From: Patescibacteria group bacterium
Lineage (GTDB): Bacteria; Patescibacteriota; Minisyncoccia; Phycocordibacterales; UBA2100
Direction of reading: 5' to 3'
Assembly: GCA_024654485.1 (NCBI GenBank)
Contig: JANLHO010000035.1
Span: 1 to 13,203 of the forward strand
Length of the DNA: 13,203 nucleotides
Shown here: positions 1 to 4,862 of the stretch, piece after piece
Position numbering within the stretch: position 1 is the stretch's first letter
Layout of the letters: the number at the start of each line of letters is the position of its first letter
The notes under the pieces: model-generated
The model's input: only the letters and a program-made list of their open reading frames with translations
Told to the model about the DNA's origin: nothing
Databases searched by the model: none
Translations under genes and position numbers: made by a program

Positions 1-1
1 T

Positions 2-232
2 GTGTATAAGCAGGACACGAGCTCCGCGGAGGACATCCTGAAAGACGCCATTGAGAACGTGACAGCGCCGCAAGACGTTGATTTCCTCATGCGGCTCGCG
101 CAGTATTACGTGAACGTGGGCGATACGGAAAATGCGCGCACATACTACAACCAAGCGCTTGATAGGGCGCGCTCGCTCAACAATCCGCAGCTGGTGGCGC
201 ACATAAACCAAGCTCTGGACCGCCTCAAATAA
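2..232 (+). CDS. TPR-repeat protein, C-terminal part (5' end outside window)
   Basis: This is the last 76 codons of a gene that probably begins before the window; the GTG at base 2 is simply the first in-frame codon. Residues about 27-65 read as a tetratricopeptide helix pair, with small and aromatic residues at TPR spacing (LAQYYVNVGDTENARTYYNQ). A second helix, rich in Ala, Leu and Arg, follows to the stop. TPR domains bind protein partners; nothing here shows which. The stop codon lies inside a three-copy 14-base tandem repeat. The TPR assignment is from motif spacing and is fairly secure; the full length and cellular role cannot be judged. Confidence 0.75.
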   Translation: MYKQDTSSAEDILKDAIENVTAPQDVDFLMRLAQYYVNVGDTENARTYYNQALDRARSLNNPQLVAHINQALDRLK

Positions 233-262
233 CCCGCCTCAAACAGCCCGCCTCATAACCCA
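221..262 (+). repeat. Three tandem 14-base units over the TPR gene stop codon
   Basis: Units at 221-234, 235-248 and 249-262 each begin CGCCTCA; the first unit encodes the last residues (RLK) and stop of the TPR gene. Unit sequences are CGCCTCAAATAACC, CGCCTCAAACAGCC and CGCCTCATAACCCA. The unit length is twice the 7-base period seen in other repeats of this window, which may be coincidence. Confidence 0.7.
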
Positions 263-286
263 ACCCCGATATTTATTTGCCCGATT

Positions 287-354
287 TGTCCGAGGGTTAC
301 CCTCGGACAGGATTTCATGGCTCTACCACGGTGGCCGAGGGTTACCCTCGGACA
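287..354. repeat. REP-type palindrome pair, copy 1 (upstream of the transposase gene)
   Basis: Two palindromes stand in tandem. The first (287-309) has 10-base arms TGTCCGAGGG and CCCTCGGACA around a TTA loop. A 25-base linker containing CTACCACGGTGG follows, and the second palindrome core is CCGAGGG/CCCTCGG at 335-351, followed by ACA. The same unit recurs at 1073-1140, 4863-4930 and 7875-7939, and a single palindrome lies at 1864-1890. The copy ends about 20 bases before the -10 box of the transposase gene, so it forms the left boundary of that gene. Palindromes flanking a tyrosine HUH transposase are the hallmark of REP/RAYT systems. Confidence 0.9.
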
Positions 355-374
355 GGATTCGTACAGAAAAGCTG

Positions 375-380
375 TATAAT
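375..380 (+). promoter_or_regulatory. -10 box TATAAT of the transposase gene
   Basis: A perfect TATAAT ends seven bases before the ATG at 388, so transcription should start at or next to the start codon (leaderless mRNA). No convincing -35 box is visible; that position falls at the edge of the palindrome pair. Confidence 0.65.
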
Positions 381-387
381 ATGAGCA

Positions 388-1056
388 ATGGAGCGGAAAA
401 TAACGTTTGAACCCGGCCTCTACTACCATATCTTCAATAGGGGCGTGGAAAAGCGCGCTATTTTCCTAGACGACAATGATAGATCGCGTTTTCAACATCT
501 TCTTTATCTGACAAATGGCAATAAACCTCTCGTTTATAAACGCATTCATGGATTACCCTTGGACATAGACCGCGGTACTCAGCATGTGAACCTGTTGGCA
601 TACGGATTGATGACGAATCATTTCCACATTGTCGGGCAGGAAAACGATTCCCGGGGACTTAGCAAGTTCATGTCTAAATTATCCACTTCGTACTCAATGT
701 ATTTCAATACGAAGCATCAGCGAAGCGGGTCATTGCTTGGCCACCCGTTCAGGGCAAAGCACATAGACAGCGACGACTACTTTCGCTGGGTCATGTCATA
801 TGTGCACCTAAATCCACTGGATCTCGTAGAGCCCGATTGGAAAGAGAAAGGCATCAAAGCTCCGCAAAAAGCCATCACTTTTCTGGAGTCTTACTGCTAT
901 TCCAGCTATCCCGATTATTTTGGCCCGACCCGACCGGAGGGCAAGATTATCAATAAAGAGATGTTGCCCATAGACATTTCGTCGCTTGAGAGCTTTGATG
1001 CGATGTTGAAAGAATTCACGGATCCATTTGAGCGACCGGATTTGGAGGTATGGTAG
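388..1056 (+). CDS. REP-associated tyrosine transposase (RAYT), IS200-like Y1 HUH family
   Basis: A 222-residue single-strand DNA transposase. Residues 8-20 (EPGLYYHIFNRGV) match the family's opening strand. The HUH metal-binding motif is HFH at 78-80 within GLMTNHFHIV. The SYVHLNP motif at 137-143 carries Y138, the likely catalytic tyrosine by comparison with E. coli TnpA-REP as I remember it. The C-terminal region after residue 150 is longer than in minimal IS200 transposases, as usual for RAYTs. No TnpB or other passenger gene is adjacent. Palindrome pairs lie on both sides (287-354 and 1073-1140) and are its probable substrates. Expression looks leaderless. All catalytic residues seem present, so the gene is probably functional. 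A fragment of its 3' end occurs again at 1791-1859. Confidence 0.93.
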   Translation: MERKITFEPGLYYHIFNRGVEKRAIFLDDNDRSRFQHLLYLTNGNKPLVYKRIHGLPLDIDRGTQHVNLLAYGLMTNHFHIVGQENDSRGLSKFMSKLSTSYSMYFNTKHQRSGSLLGHPFRAKHIDSDDYFRWVMSYVHLNPLDLVEPDWKEKGIKAPQKAITFLESYCYSSYPDYFGPTRPEGKIINKEMLPIDISSLESFDAMLKEFTDPFERPDLEVW

Positions 1057-1072
1057 CCGACTTGTCCAAGCT

Positions 1073-1140
1073 TGTCCGAGGGTTACCCTCGGACAGGATT
1101 TTATGGCTCTACCACGGTGGCCGAGGGTTACCCTCGGACA
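1073..1140. repeat. REP-type palindrome pair, copy 2 (downstream of the transposase gene)
   Basis: The first palindrome is at 1073-1095 and the second at 1121-1140, with the same linker as in copy 1 (one C/T difference). It begins 17 bases after the transposase stop codon. A half-palindrome CCTTGTCCAAG-type remnant precedes it (1060-1070) and a partial repeat CCCTCGGACAA follows at 1145-1155, suggesting that several units accumulated here. It marks the right boundary of the transposase locus. Confidence 0.9.
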
Positions 1141-1205
1141 ACGCCCCTCGGACAACATTCGGGCAGTTCTTGGTTCACCGCGCTCCGTGGGACGTGTGAG
1201 TAGTG

Positions 1206-1211
1206 CATAAT
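1206..1211 (+). promoter_or_regulatory. -10 box CATAAT of the 1218 gene
   Basis: CATAAT ends six bases before the ATG at 1218, the same leaderless layout as the transposase gene. No clear -35 box is visible. Confidence 0.45.
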
Positions 1212-1217
1212 TAGGGA

Positions 1218-1592
1218 ATGCAAATATTATCAGATCCGGCGGTCACTGCCCTCGTATTTGTCCCGTTTATCGCTGCTCTTGTCGGCGCATTTTGGATCGG
1301 CATGCACCTAGGTCGTTTTGCGTGCAGACATGGGGTGTGGCGTTGGGCATCTGCGCTTATCGGCATGTGCACATATCTGCTAGTATTCTTGGTTTTGATA
1401 GTTATAGTTTCCGCTCTTGTGGCGGGGATGGTCGCATCGGGTCCCGGTGTGGAAGGCATCGGCCTGGGCCTGCATGTAGGCTTTACCTACATGGAATGGG
1501 GGCCTCTGATGTTGTTGATTTCTCTCGGCGCAATAATTACCGTGGGCTATAAAAGTACGCGGCCGGAAAAGTCGCTACCCGCGCAAAGTTGA
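1218..1592 (+). CDS. Small integral membrane protein, unknown function (124 aa)
   Basis: Three hydrophobic segments are visible, at roughly residues 8-28, 42-70 (a long Leu/Val/Ile run) and 92-112. A short basic tail follows, ending near KSTRPEKSLPAQS. I do not recognise a family. The start is supported by the -10 box just upstream and by the first membrane segment beginning soon after the Met. It lies immediately downstream of the transposase locus and upstream of a second small membrane gene. Membrane location is well supported by composition; function is unknown. Confidence 0.7.
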   Translation: MQILSDPAVTALVFVPFIAALVGAFWIGMHLGRFACRHGVWRWASALIGMCTYLLVFLVLIVIVSALVAGMVASGPGVEGIGLGLHVGFTYMEWGPLMLLISLGAIITVGYKSTRPEKSLPAQS

Positions 1593-1644
1593 GTTGGGGA
1601 TAATTTGGCGGGAGGGGGAGGGGGCGTGGTAATGTCGGCTATAT

Positions 1645-1812
1645 ATGAGCATCCGCACGGTGGCGGCGCACGCTTGGCATTATGGGCGCTGGGTGCTGCT
1701 CGGCATCGCCATCTTCTTCGTCGTGCTGATAGTGGCCCGCATCCCCGCGGTGCAGGAGAAGGAGAGGACCGCGGACACGGTCGCTTTCATGAGAGCTTTG
1801 ATGCGATGTTGA
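1645..1812 (+). pseudogene. Small single-pass membrane protein, 3' end replaced by transposase fragment
   Basis: An open frame of 55 codons begins at ATG 1645. Residues about 17-33 form one membrane helix (VLLGIAIFFVVLIVA), followed by a charged helix (RIPAVQEKERTADTVAFMRA). From base 1791 the sequence is a copy of the transposase 3' end read in a different frame, so the last residues (RALMRC) and the TGA are foreign and the original C-terminus has been lost. The upstream sequence GGTAATGTCGGCTAT resembles that of the gene at 5031 (TATAATGTCGGGTAT). Overall shape (short N-terminus, one helix, charged tail) also resembles that protein. The truncated product might still be made. Confidence 0.6.
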
Positions 1813-1859
1813 AAGAATTCACGGACCCATTTGAGCGACCGGATTTGGAGATTTGGTAG
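1791..1859 (+). pseudogene. Transposase 3'-end fragment (last 22 codons)
   Basis: Bases 1791-1873 match 988-1070 with four differences in 83. The copied stretch encodes the end of the transposase (ESFDAMLKEF...PDLEIW), its stop codon and the 3' flank, and runs straight into a palindrome at 1864. A short match GTCGCTT may extend the homology slightly upstream. It is therefore the right end of a transposase element, inserted in or recombined into the small membrane gene at 1645. The arms of its palindrome use the CAAGGG variant. Confidence 0.9.
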
Positions 1860-1863
1860 CCGA

Positions 1864-1890
1864 CCTGTCCAAGGGTTACCCTTGGACAGG
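1864..1890. repeat. REP-type palindrome, single copy 3 (CAAGGG variant)
   Basis: This is a 12-bp perfect stem, CCTGTCCAAGGG and CCCTTGGACAGG, around TTA. Compared with the common CGAGGG form, both arms changed (G to A on one, C to T on the other), so pairing is kept. No second palindrome follows, unlike the other copies. Confidence 0.9.
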
Positions 1891-1950
1891 GTTGACATTG
1901 ACAGCGATTGTAGCACGCCCTGTGCAAAACCTAGTTGACGGCGTTTGCAG

Positions 1951-1971
1951 GTGGTATCATTGCGATACCAC
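1951..1971. repeat. 8-bp inverted repeat, operator- or hairpin-like
   Basis: GTGGTATC and GATACCAC are separated by ATTGC. It sits at the start of a gene-poor stretch (1891-2522) that otherwise holds only hairpins and one possible tiny gene. No function can be assigned. Confidence 0.5.
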
Positions 1972-1995
1972 AAGTCCATGGCGTGGTGGGCCAAC

Positions 1996-2031
1996 GAGAA
2001 AAGGGCCCGGCCGTAAACCGAACCCTTTCTC
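1996..2031 (-). terminator. Possible intrinsic terminator on the minus strand
   Basis: The arms GAGAAAAGGG (1996-2005) and CCCTTTCTC (2023-2031) pair with one bulged A. Read on the minus strand, the hairpin ends in GGGCCCTTTTCTC, with a short T run. It lies just past the stop of the candidate minus-strand gene 2046-2201. Confidence 0.35.
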
Positions 2032-2045
2032 TACTCTTGACTGGG

Positions 2046-2201
2046 CTACGACATAGTCGTGGCCTTTGTCATTTTCCGCCAAATGGGGAAACAACGAAAG
2101 CCGTACTTGCGAGCGTAGATCCGTCTACCATTTTTGGTGCGACGATACGGAACACAAGCGACCATGACATACCCGCGAGCTATGCGCTCTTTGTAAGTCA
2201 T
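2046..2201 (-). CDS. Possible small basic protein (51 aa)
   Basis: A minus-strand frame from ATG (2199-2201) to TAG (2046-2048) encodes a basic 51-residue protein with the coding-like stretch RRTKNGRRIYARKYGFRCF at its centre. It has no Shine-Dalgarno site; TTAATC lies about ten bases upstream as a weak -10 candidate. A second minus-strand frame, GTG at 2262 to TAG at 2125, overlaps its start and contains an amphipathic stretch (NQIADEVRDGLELIQNRYDL). The two may be one gene split by a frameshift, or an overlapping pair. Composition and the downstream hairpin are the only support; no family is recognised, and this may be chance. Confidence 0.35.
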   Translation of the reverse strand: MTYKERIARGYVMVACVPYRRTKNGRRIYARKYGFRCFPIWRKMTKATTMS

Positions 2202-2290
2202 AGCGGTTTTGGATTAACTCCAAGCCGTCTCTAACTTCATCGGCTATTTGATTAACGACCACCGAATCAGAGAGAAATTAATCGGACTTG

Positions 2291-2314
2291 ACCTGCCCGA
2301 AACTTCCGGCAGGT
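2291..2314. repeat. 7-bp hairpin
   Basis: ACCTGCC and GGCAGGT flank a ten-base loop. It lies about 20 bases before the large hairpin at 2334 and may form part of the same structured RNA or double terminator. Confidence 0.5.
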
Positions 2315-2333
2315 TGAGGCCGACTCCAGACAA

Positions 2334-2393
2334 AAAAGAGCCCATGCAGCGAGCTAACGAGTTTTGCTCATTAGCTGCTGTATGGGTTCTTTT
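2334..2393. terminator. Long A-/T-flanked hairpin, possible bidirectional terminator or hairpin element
   Basis: The arm starting AAAAGAGCCCATGCAGC pairs over 17 consecutive positions (two of them G-U) with the arm ending in TATGGGTTCTTTT. The stem continues, with one bulge and one mismatch, through AGCTAACGAG/CTCATTAGCT to a TTTTG loop, about 27 pairs in all. A run of A before and T after means it could terminate transcription on either strand. It is far longer than a normal terminator, so it may instead be a palindromic mobile repeat. The flanking bases 2394-2522 show nothing I can name apart from a 6-bp hairpin (TAGGCT/AGCCTA) at 2511-2526 over the next gene's stop. Confidence 0.55.
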
Positions 2394-2522
2394 GGAACTA
2401 CTGCACCTAATAATAAAACCGCGCTCGCTGTCCGCATCAAGTTTGTACTTGGTGAGGAAACCTAATTATATATGAGCACTTCATGAGCAATACGCACGCA
2501 CTGTGGGGATAGGCTGGGGAGC

Positions 2523-2810
2523 CTAGATGAACATGAACACCCGCGCGAATACTCGTAGCGCACCAATCACGGCTGCGGATCCGAACAACAGGATAAAGAA
2601 AGCCGCAACGCCTGCCCACCCGCCACTTTTTATTGATAGCCTCGGTTTGACCTTGTGATACAAGACGCCCGCGCTCACGGCGACAATGACGATAATGAAC
2701 TCGTCTAGCGATGTCTTATTGAACTGCTGCGAAAAGTAGTTTACGCAAGCGGCAAGCAGAAAGCCGATACCCCACGCTTCGCCTCTTGAAACCGTTGGCG
2801 ACCCCTCCAT
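2523..2810 (-). CDS. Small membrane protein, unknown function (95 aa)
   Basis: Three hydrophobic segments occur at residues about 13-27, 36-52 and 66-85, the middle one following a short acidic patch (SLDEFIIVIVAVSAGVL). A basic loop (YHKVKPRLSIKSGG) separates the second and third, which would place that loop in the cytoplasm. The start is supported by TATAGT ending six bases upstream on the minus strand, preceded by TGA as a partial extended -10. I do not recognise the family. No terminator with a T run follows the stop. Confidence 0.65.
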   Translation of the reverse strand: MEGSPTVSRGEAWGIGFLLAACVNYFSQQFNKTSLDEFIIVIVAVSAGVLYHKVKPRLSIKSGGWAGVAAFFILLFGSAAVIGALRVFARVFMFI

Positions 2811-2816
2811 ACGGCT

Positions 2817-2822
2817 ACTATA
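2817..2822 (-). promoter_or_regulatory. -10 box TATAGT of the minus-strand membrane gene
   Basis: On the minus strand TATAGT ends six bases before the ATG at 2810, predicting a leaderless transcript. Confidence 0.5.
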
Positions 2823-2918
2823 TCACGATTTAGAATATGGCTTACTTCCTAGAAGTATTGTTGTGAGGGAATAGGTGTTAATAACCTCAAGGGACAAGCT
2901 AATCAATCTTAACTTACC

Positions 2919-3131
2919 ATGGCCCAACGTTACTACGTCAACAAAAACGCGCAGTCATACAGCAACGACCACGAAGTTCACGTTACGGGATGTGCCTTTT
3001 TCCCTAATCAGGAAGACATCATCTCGCTCGGTCTCTTCGAGTCATGCGGACCTGCGGTACCTGCAGCGAAGAAATACTTCGCAGACACGAATGGGTGCTA
3101 CTACTGCTGCAATACGTGCCACACTAAATAG
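2919..3131 (+). CDS. Short Cys-rich conserved protein (70 aa), probably metal-binding
   Basis: The N-terminal VNKNAQSYSNDHEVH and the C-terminal NGCYYCCNTCHTK match, from memory, a widespread small family of about 65-70 residues with no established function. Cysteines stand at 25, 43, 60, 63, 64 and 67. The CxxC at 60-63, with C67 and H68, could hold a zinc ion. There is no signal peptide or membrane segment, so it should be cytoplasmic. No Shine-Dalgarno site precedes the ATG; TTAACT about six bases upstream is a weak leaderless -10. Family recognition is fairly confident, metal binding is inference. Confidence 0.7.
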   Translation: MAQRYYVNKNAQSYSNDHEVHVTGCAFFPNQEDIISLGLFESCGPAVPAAKKYFADTNGCYYCCNTCHTK

Positions 3132-3190
3132 GTGAGACGCAAGCAGTAACTGTTTGACAGGAGGGCTCTATGGGTAGAAAGTGAAAGCCT

Positions 3191-3499
3191 ATGGAGCCCT
3201 CGCCTTGGTATAAGAACCCCACGCTAATCGGTGTAGTAGGCCTTGTTGTCGCAGCTCTTGTGTACGCGGCATCCTACGATTCAGAACCAGCGGCGACAGC
3301 AGTGGACTCGGCATCAATCCGTGATGTACGCGCATCTCAATGCAATCCAAACTACTCAGGTTGTTTGAAGATAAATGCGGGTGATTATGACTGTGCAGGC
3401 GGCTCTGGAAACGGGCCAAACTACACAGGAACAGTTAGGGTTATCGGCTACGACGAATACGGTCTTGATCGCGATGGAGATGGATTGGGATGCGAATAG
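3191..3499 (+). CDS. Membrane-anchored Excalibur-type calcium-binding protein (102 aa)
   Basis: Residues about 10-27 (PTLIGVVGLVVAALVYAA) form a signal anchor, placing the rest outside the membrane. The outer domain holds four paired-looking cysteines (51, 58, 68, 101), the GDYDCAGGSGNGP motif at 64-76 and ends in DRDGDGLGCE (93-102). That ending is the Excalibur signature, an EF-hand-like calcium loop often found attached to or near surface nucleases. A thermonuclease gene lies 560 bases downstream. TTGACA (3154-3159) with TAGAAA 15 bases further on is a possible promoter; there is no Shine-Dalgarno site. Confidence 0.8.
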   Translation: MEPSPWYKNPTLIGVVGLVVAALVYAASYDSEPAATAVDSASIRDVRASQCNPNYSGCLKINAGDYDCAGGSGNGPNYTGTVRVIGYDEYGLDRDGDGLGCE

Positions 3500-3503
3500 C
3501 CGA

Positions 3504-3509
3504 TATAAT
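3504..3509 (+). promoter_or_regulatory. -10 box TATAAT of the 3516 gene
   Basis: A perfect TATAAT ends six bases before ATG 3516 and only four bases after the previous stop codon. It picks this Met over an earlier in-frame Met at 3375 that overlaps the preceding gene. Confidence 0.7.
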
Positions 3510-3515
3510 TGTTTC

Positions 3516-3728
3516 ATGACTCGCATAAGGGGAAACAGGGACGGCCCGAATCGTCGCAATGAGACATACCGCATCGGCGCTCGTAAGCATGTCCCGAGAG
3601 CTAAGGCAGTCCAAGAGGTTTTGGAGGGCAAACATTCGGGAGCGCATGTAATATCGGTGAACCGTCGAAGATACATCAGGGATAATCCGGACGACTCAAA
3701 GACAGATAATGTTAACCAAGGCAACTAA
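3516..3728 (+). CDS. DUF3892-like small basic protein (70 aa)
   Basis: A 70-residue basic protein. The central region (ARKHVPRAKAVQEVLEGK) followed by a short strand (GAHVISVN) and ending YIRDNPDDSKTDNVNQ fits the DUF3892 pattern as I remember it, in which a Gly-Val strand leads to Y-[IL]-R-x-x-P-D and a closing Asn. The function of that family is not established. The frame stays open upstream to 3375 across the Excalibur gene, but the -10 box at 3504-3509 argues for the start at 3516 and a leaderless transcript. No membrane segment is present. Confidence 0.65.
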   Translation: MTRIRGNRDGPNRRNETYRIGARKHVPRAKAVQEVLEGKHSGAHVISVNRRRYIRDNPDDSKTDNVNQGN

Positions 3729-3796
3729 TCCGACTGAACAGTTGTCGTGAGGTATTAGGTGCGCAATATAGCACGCTAGACATGATAGAGCGCAGA

Positions 3797-3851
3797 CCCC
3801 CTGCGCACTCCGAATTAATTCGGGGATAATTCGGGGGTAGGAGTGCGGGGG
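3797..3851. repeat. Hairpin containing the 26-base AATTCGGGG repeat, copy 1
   Basis: The outer arms CCCCC..CGCACTCC and GGAGTGCG..GGGG enclose CCGAATTA and TAATTCGG (3810-3834). Bases 3810-3835 are identical to 4834-4859. The structure may terminate transcription from the 3516 gene (followed by a short TTT) and lies directly upstream of the -10 box of the AbrB-like gene. Confidence 0.8.
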
Positions 3852-3856
3852 TTTGG

Positions 3857-3862
3857 TACACT
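3857..3862 (+). promoter_or_regulatory. -10 box TACACT of the AbrB-like gene
   Basis: TACACT, preceded by GTTTGG, ends eight bases before ATG 3871, consistent with leaderless transcription starting at or just before the ATG. Confidence 0.45.
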
Positions 3863-3870
3863 GATGAGAT

Positions 3871-4047
3871 ATGGCTCGGAGAAAGAGGGAAGAGTATCAT
3901 GTGCGCTCTCTGAACAAGAACGGGGGCGGGAGTATTTCCGTTACTCTCCCCATTGAGGACGTGCGAGCATTGAGATGGCGCGACAGGCAGAGGGTCGTGG
4001 TGAAGCGCGTAGGAAAGAAATTTGTCATTGAGGATTGGAAGAAATAA
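3871..4047 (+). CDS. AbrB/MazE-like DNA-binding protein (58 aa)
   Basis: The 58-residue product begins with a basic stretch (MARRKREEYHVRSL). It then shows the swapped-hairpin pattern of AbrB/SpoVT/MazE domains: a Gly-rich turn and SISVTLPIEDVRALRW (about 22-37), then a charged turn and two strands (QRVVVKRV, KKFVIEDW). These domains bind DNA as dimers and are often antitoxins or local regulators. No toxin gene is next to it; the next gene, 12 bases downstream, encodes a thermonuclease, so the two are probably cotranscribed. The pair is bracketed by 26-base hairpin repeats. Fold assignment is from motif pattern only. Confidence 0.65.
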   Translation: MARRKREEYHVRSLNKNGGGSISVTLPIEDVRALRWRDRQRVVVKRVGKKFVIEDWKK

Positions 4048-4059
4048 AAGCTGCTCTAT

Positions 4060-4824
4060 ATGCCGAAGCTGCCGTACTCACGCCCCGTCATTATGGCGGT
4101 CTTGGCGTTCGTTGCCGCTGCCGGCGGGTATGGCGGGTATCAGGTCGTGCAGGAGTACGGGCGCTATGGCGCGGACTTTGAGACTAGGCTGCATGTGGTG
4201 GGGCAGGTGGTGGATGGAGATACTCTAGTGATAGAGAATGGAATCCGCGTGCGGCTCCTTGGGGTGGACGCGCCGGAGACGGGGGCGTGCTACAGCGAGG
4301 AGGCCAAGAAGTGGCTCTCGGCTTTGGTCTTGGGCAAGGAGATACTGCTGGAGAAGGACCAAACTCCCAAGGACGGTTTTGACCGACTTTTGCGGTACGT
4401 CGTGGTGCGCAACGAGAATCCGGACGTGGACGACGTTTTTGTGAACAGCGAGCTGGTGCGCGGCGGGTTTGCGGAGAGTATGTATACGAAACCGAATCGT
4501 CGGTACTTGTCGCAACTACAGGCGGATGAGCGCGAAGCGCAGAGCGAGGAGGCGGGTATGTGGGGTAAGTGCGACATGAAGAGCGTGACAGCCGAGCCGG
4601 AGCGCGAACAGGCCAGCGACCCCTTTAGCAAGGAGTGCGTCATCAAAGGCAACATAGACAAAAGCTACAGCAAGAATTATTTCCTTCCGGGTTGCCCGAA
4701 CTATAAACGGGTGATAGTAGATACCCGCAAGGGGGAAAAGTGGTTCTGCACCGAGAAAGAGGCGCAGGAGGACGGCTGGCAGAAAAGCCCCGCGTGCAAC
4801 AACATTTGGCAGACAGCGGATTGA
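4060..4824 (+). CDS. Membrane-anchored thermonuclease (SNase domain) with Cys-rich C-terminal module
   Basis: A 254-residue nuclease. Residues about 9-29 form an N-terminal anchor, so the enzyme should act outside the membrane. The SNase domain spans about 44-171: VDGDTL (51-56), VRLLGVDAPE (64-73) and FDRLLRY (107-113). By comparison with staphylococcal nuclease, D54, R65, D70, E73 and R109 match Asp21, Arg35, Asp40, Glu43 and Arg87, so catalysis is expected to be intact. After an acidic linker, residues 193-246 form a separate module with four cysteines (193, 212, 230, 246) and the pattern GNI..LPGCPNY..GEKWFC..EA..GW..SPAC, seen attached to SNases of related bacteria. It probably supplies nucleotides from external DNA. 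The 12-base gap to the AbrB-like gene suggests an operon. Confidence 0.92.
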   Translation: MPKLPYSRPVIMAVLAFVAAAGGYGGYQVVQEYGRYGADFETRLHVVGQVVDGDTLVIENGIRVRLLGVDAPETGACYSEEAKKWLSALVLGKEILLEKDQTPKDGFDRLLRYVVVRNENPDVDDVFVNSELVRGGFAESMYTKPNRRYLSQLQADEREAQSEEAGMWGKCDMKSVTAEPEREQASDPFSKECVIKGNIDKSYSKNYFLPGCPNYKRVIVDTRKGEKWFCTEKEAQEDGWQKSPACNNIWQTAD

Positions 4825-4829
4825 GCCGG

Positions 4830-4862
4830 AATCCCGAATTAATTCGGGGATAATTCGGGATT
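4830..4862 (+). terminator. 12-bp hairpin of the 26-base AATTCGGGG repeat, copy 2 (probable terminator)
   Basis: AATCCCGAATTA and TAATTCGGGATT form a perfect 12-bp stem around ATTCGGGGA and run into TTT, six bases after the thermonuclease stop. An alternative 16-base palindrome (CCCGAATTAATTCGGG) is nested in it. Bases 4834-4859 equal 3810-3835. Confidence 0.75.

Noticed and set aside
287..1155. Regular palindromic repeats as a possible CRISPR array
   Set aside because: The units are palindrome pairs scattered between genes with a constant linker rather than tandem repeats with unique spacers, and no cas genes are present.
808..1158. Minus-strand frame across the transposase gene and palindromes
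   Set aside because: It is the complement of a confidently identified gene, and the repeated CPRVTLG motif in it comes only from translating the palindromes.
1935..2234. 99-codon plus-strand frame in the gene-poor stretch
   Set aside because: Its composition is not protein-like, it crosses two hairpins, and it has no convincing promoter or ribosome-binding site; the opposite strand looks more coding.
1891..2522. Gene-poor stretch as tmRNA or RNase P RNA
   Set aside because: I could not find the tmRNA ends and T-loop, or the conserved RNase P motifs, on either strand.
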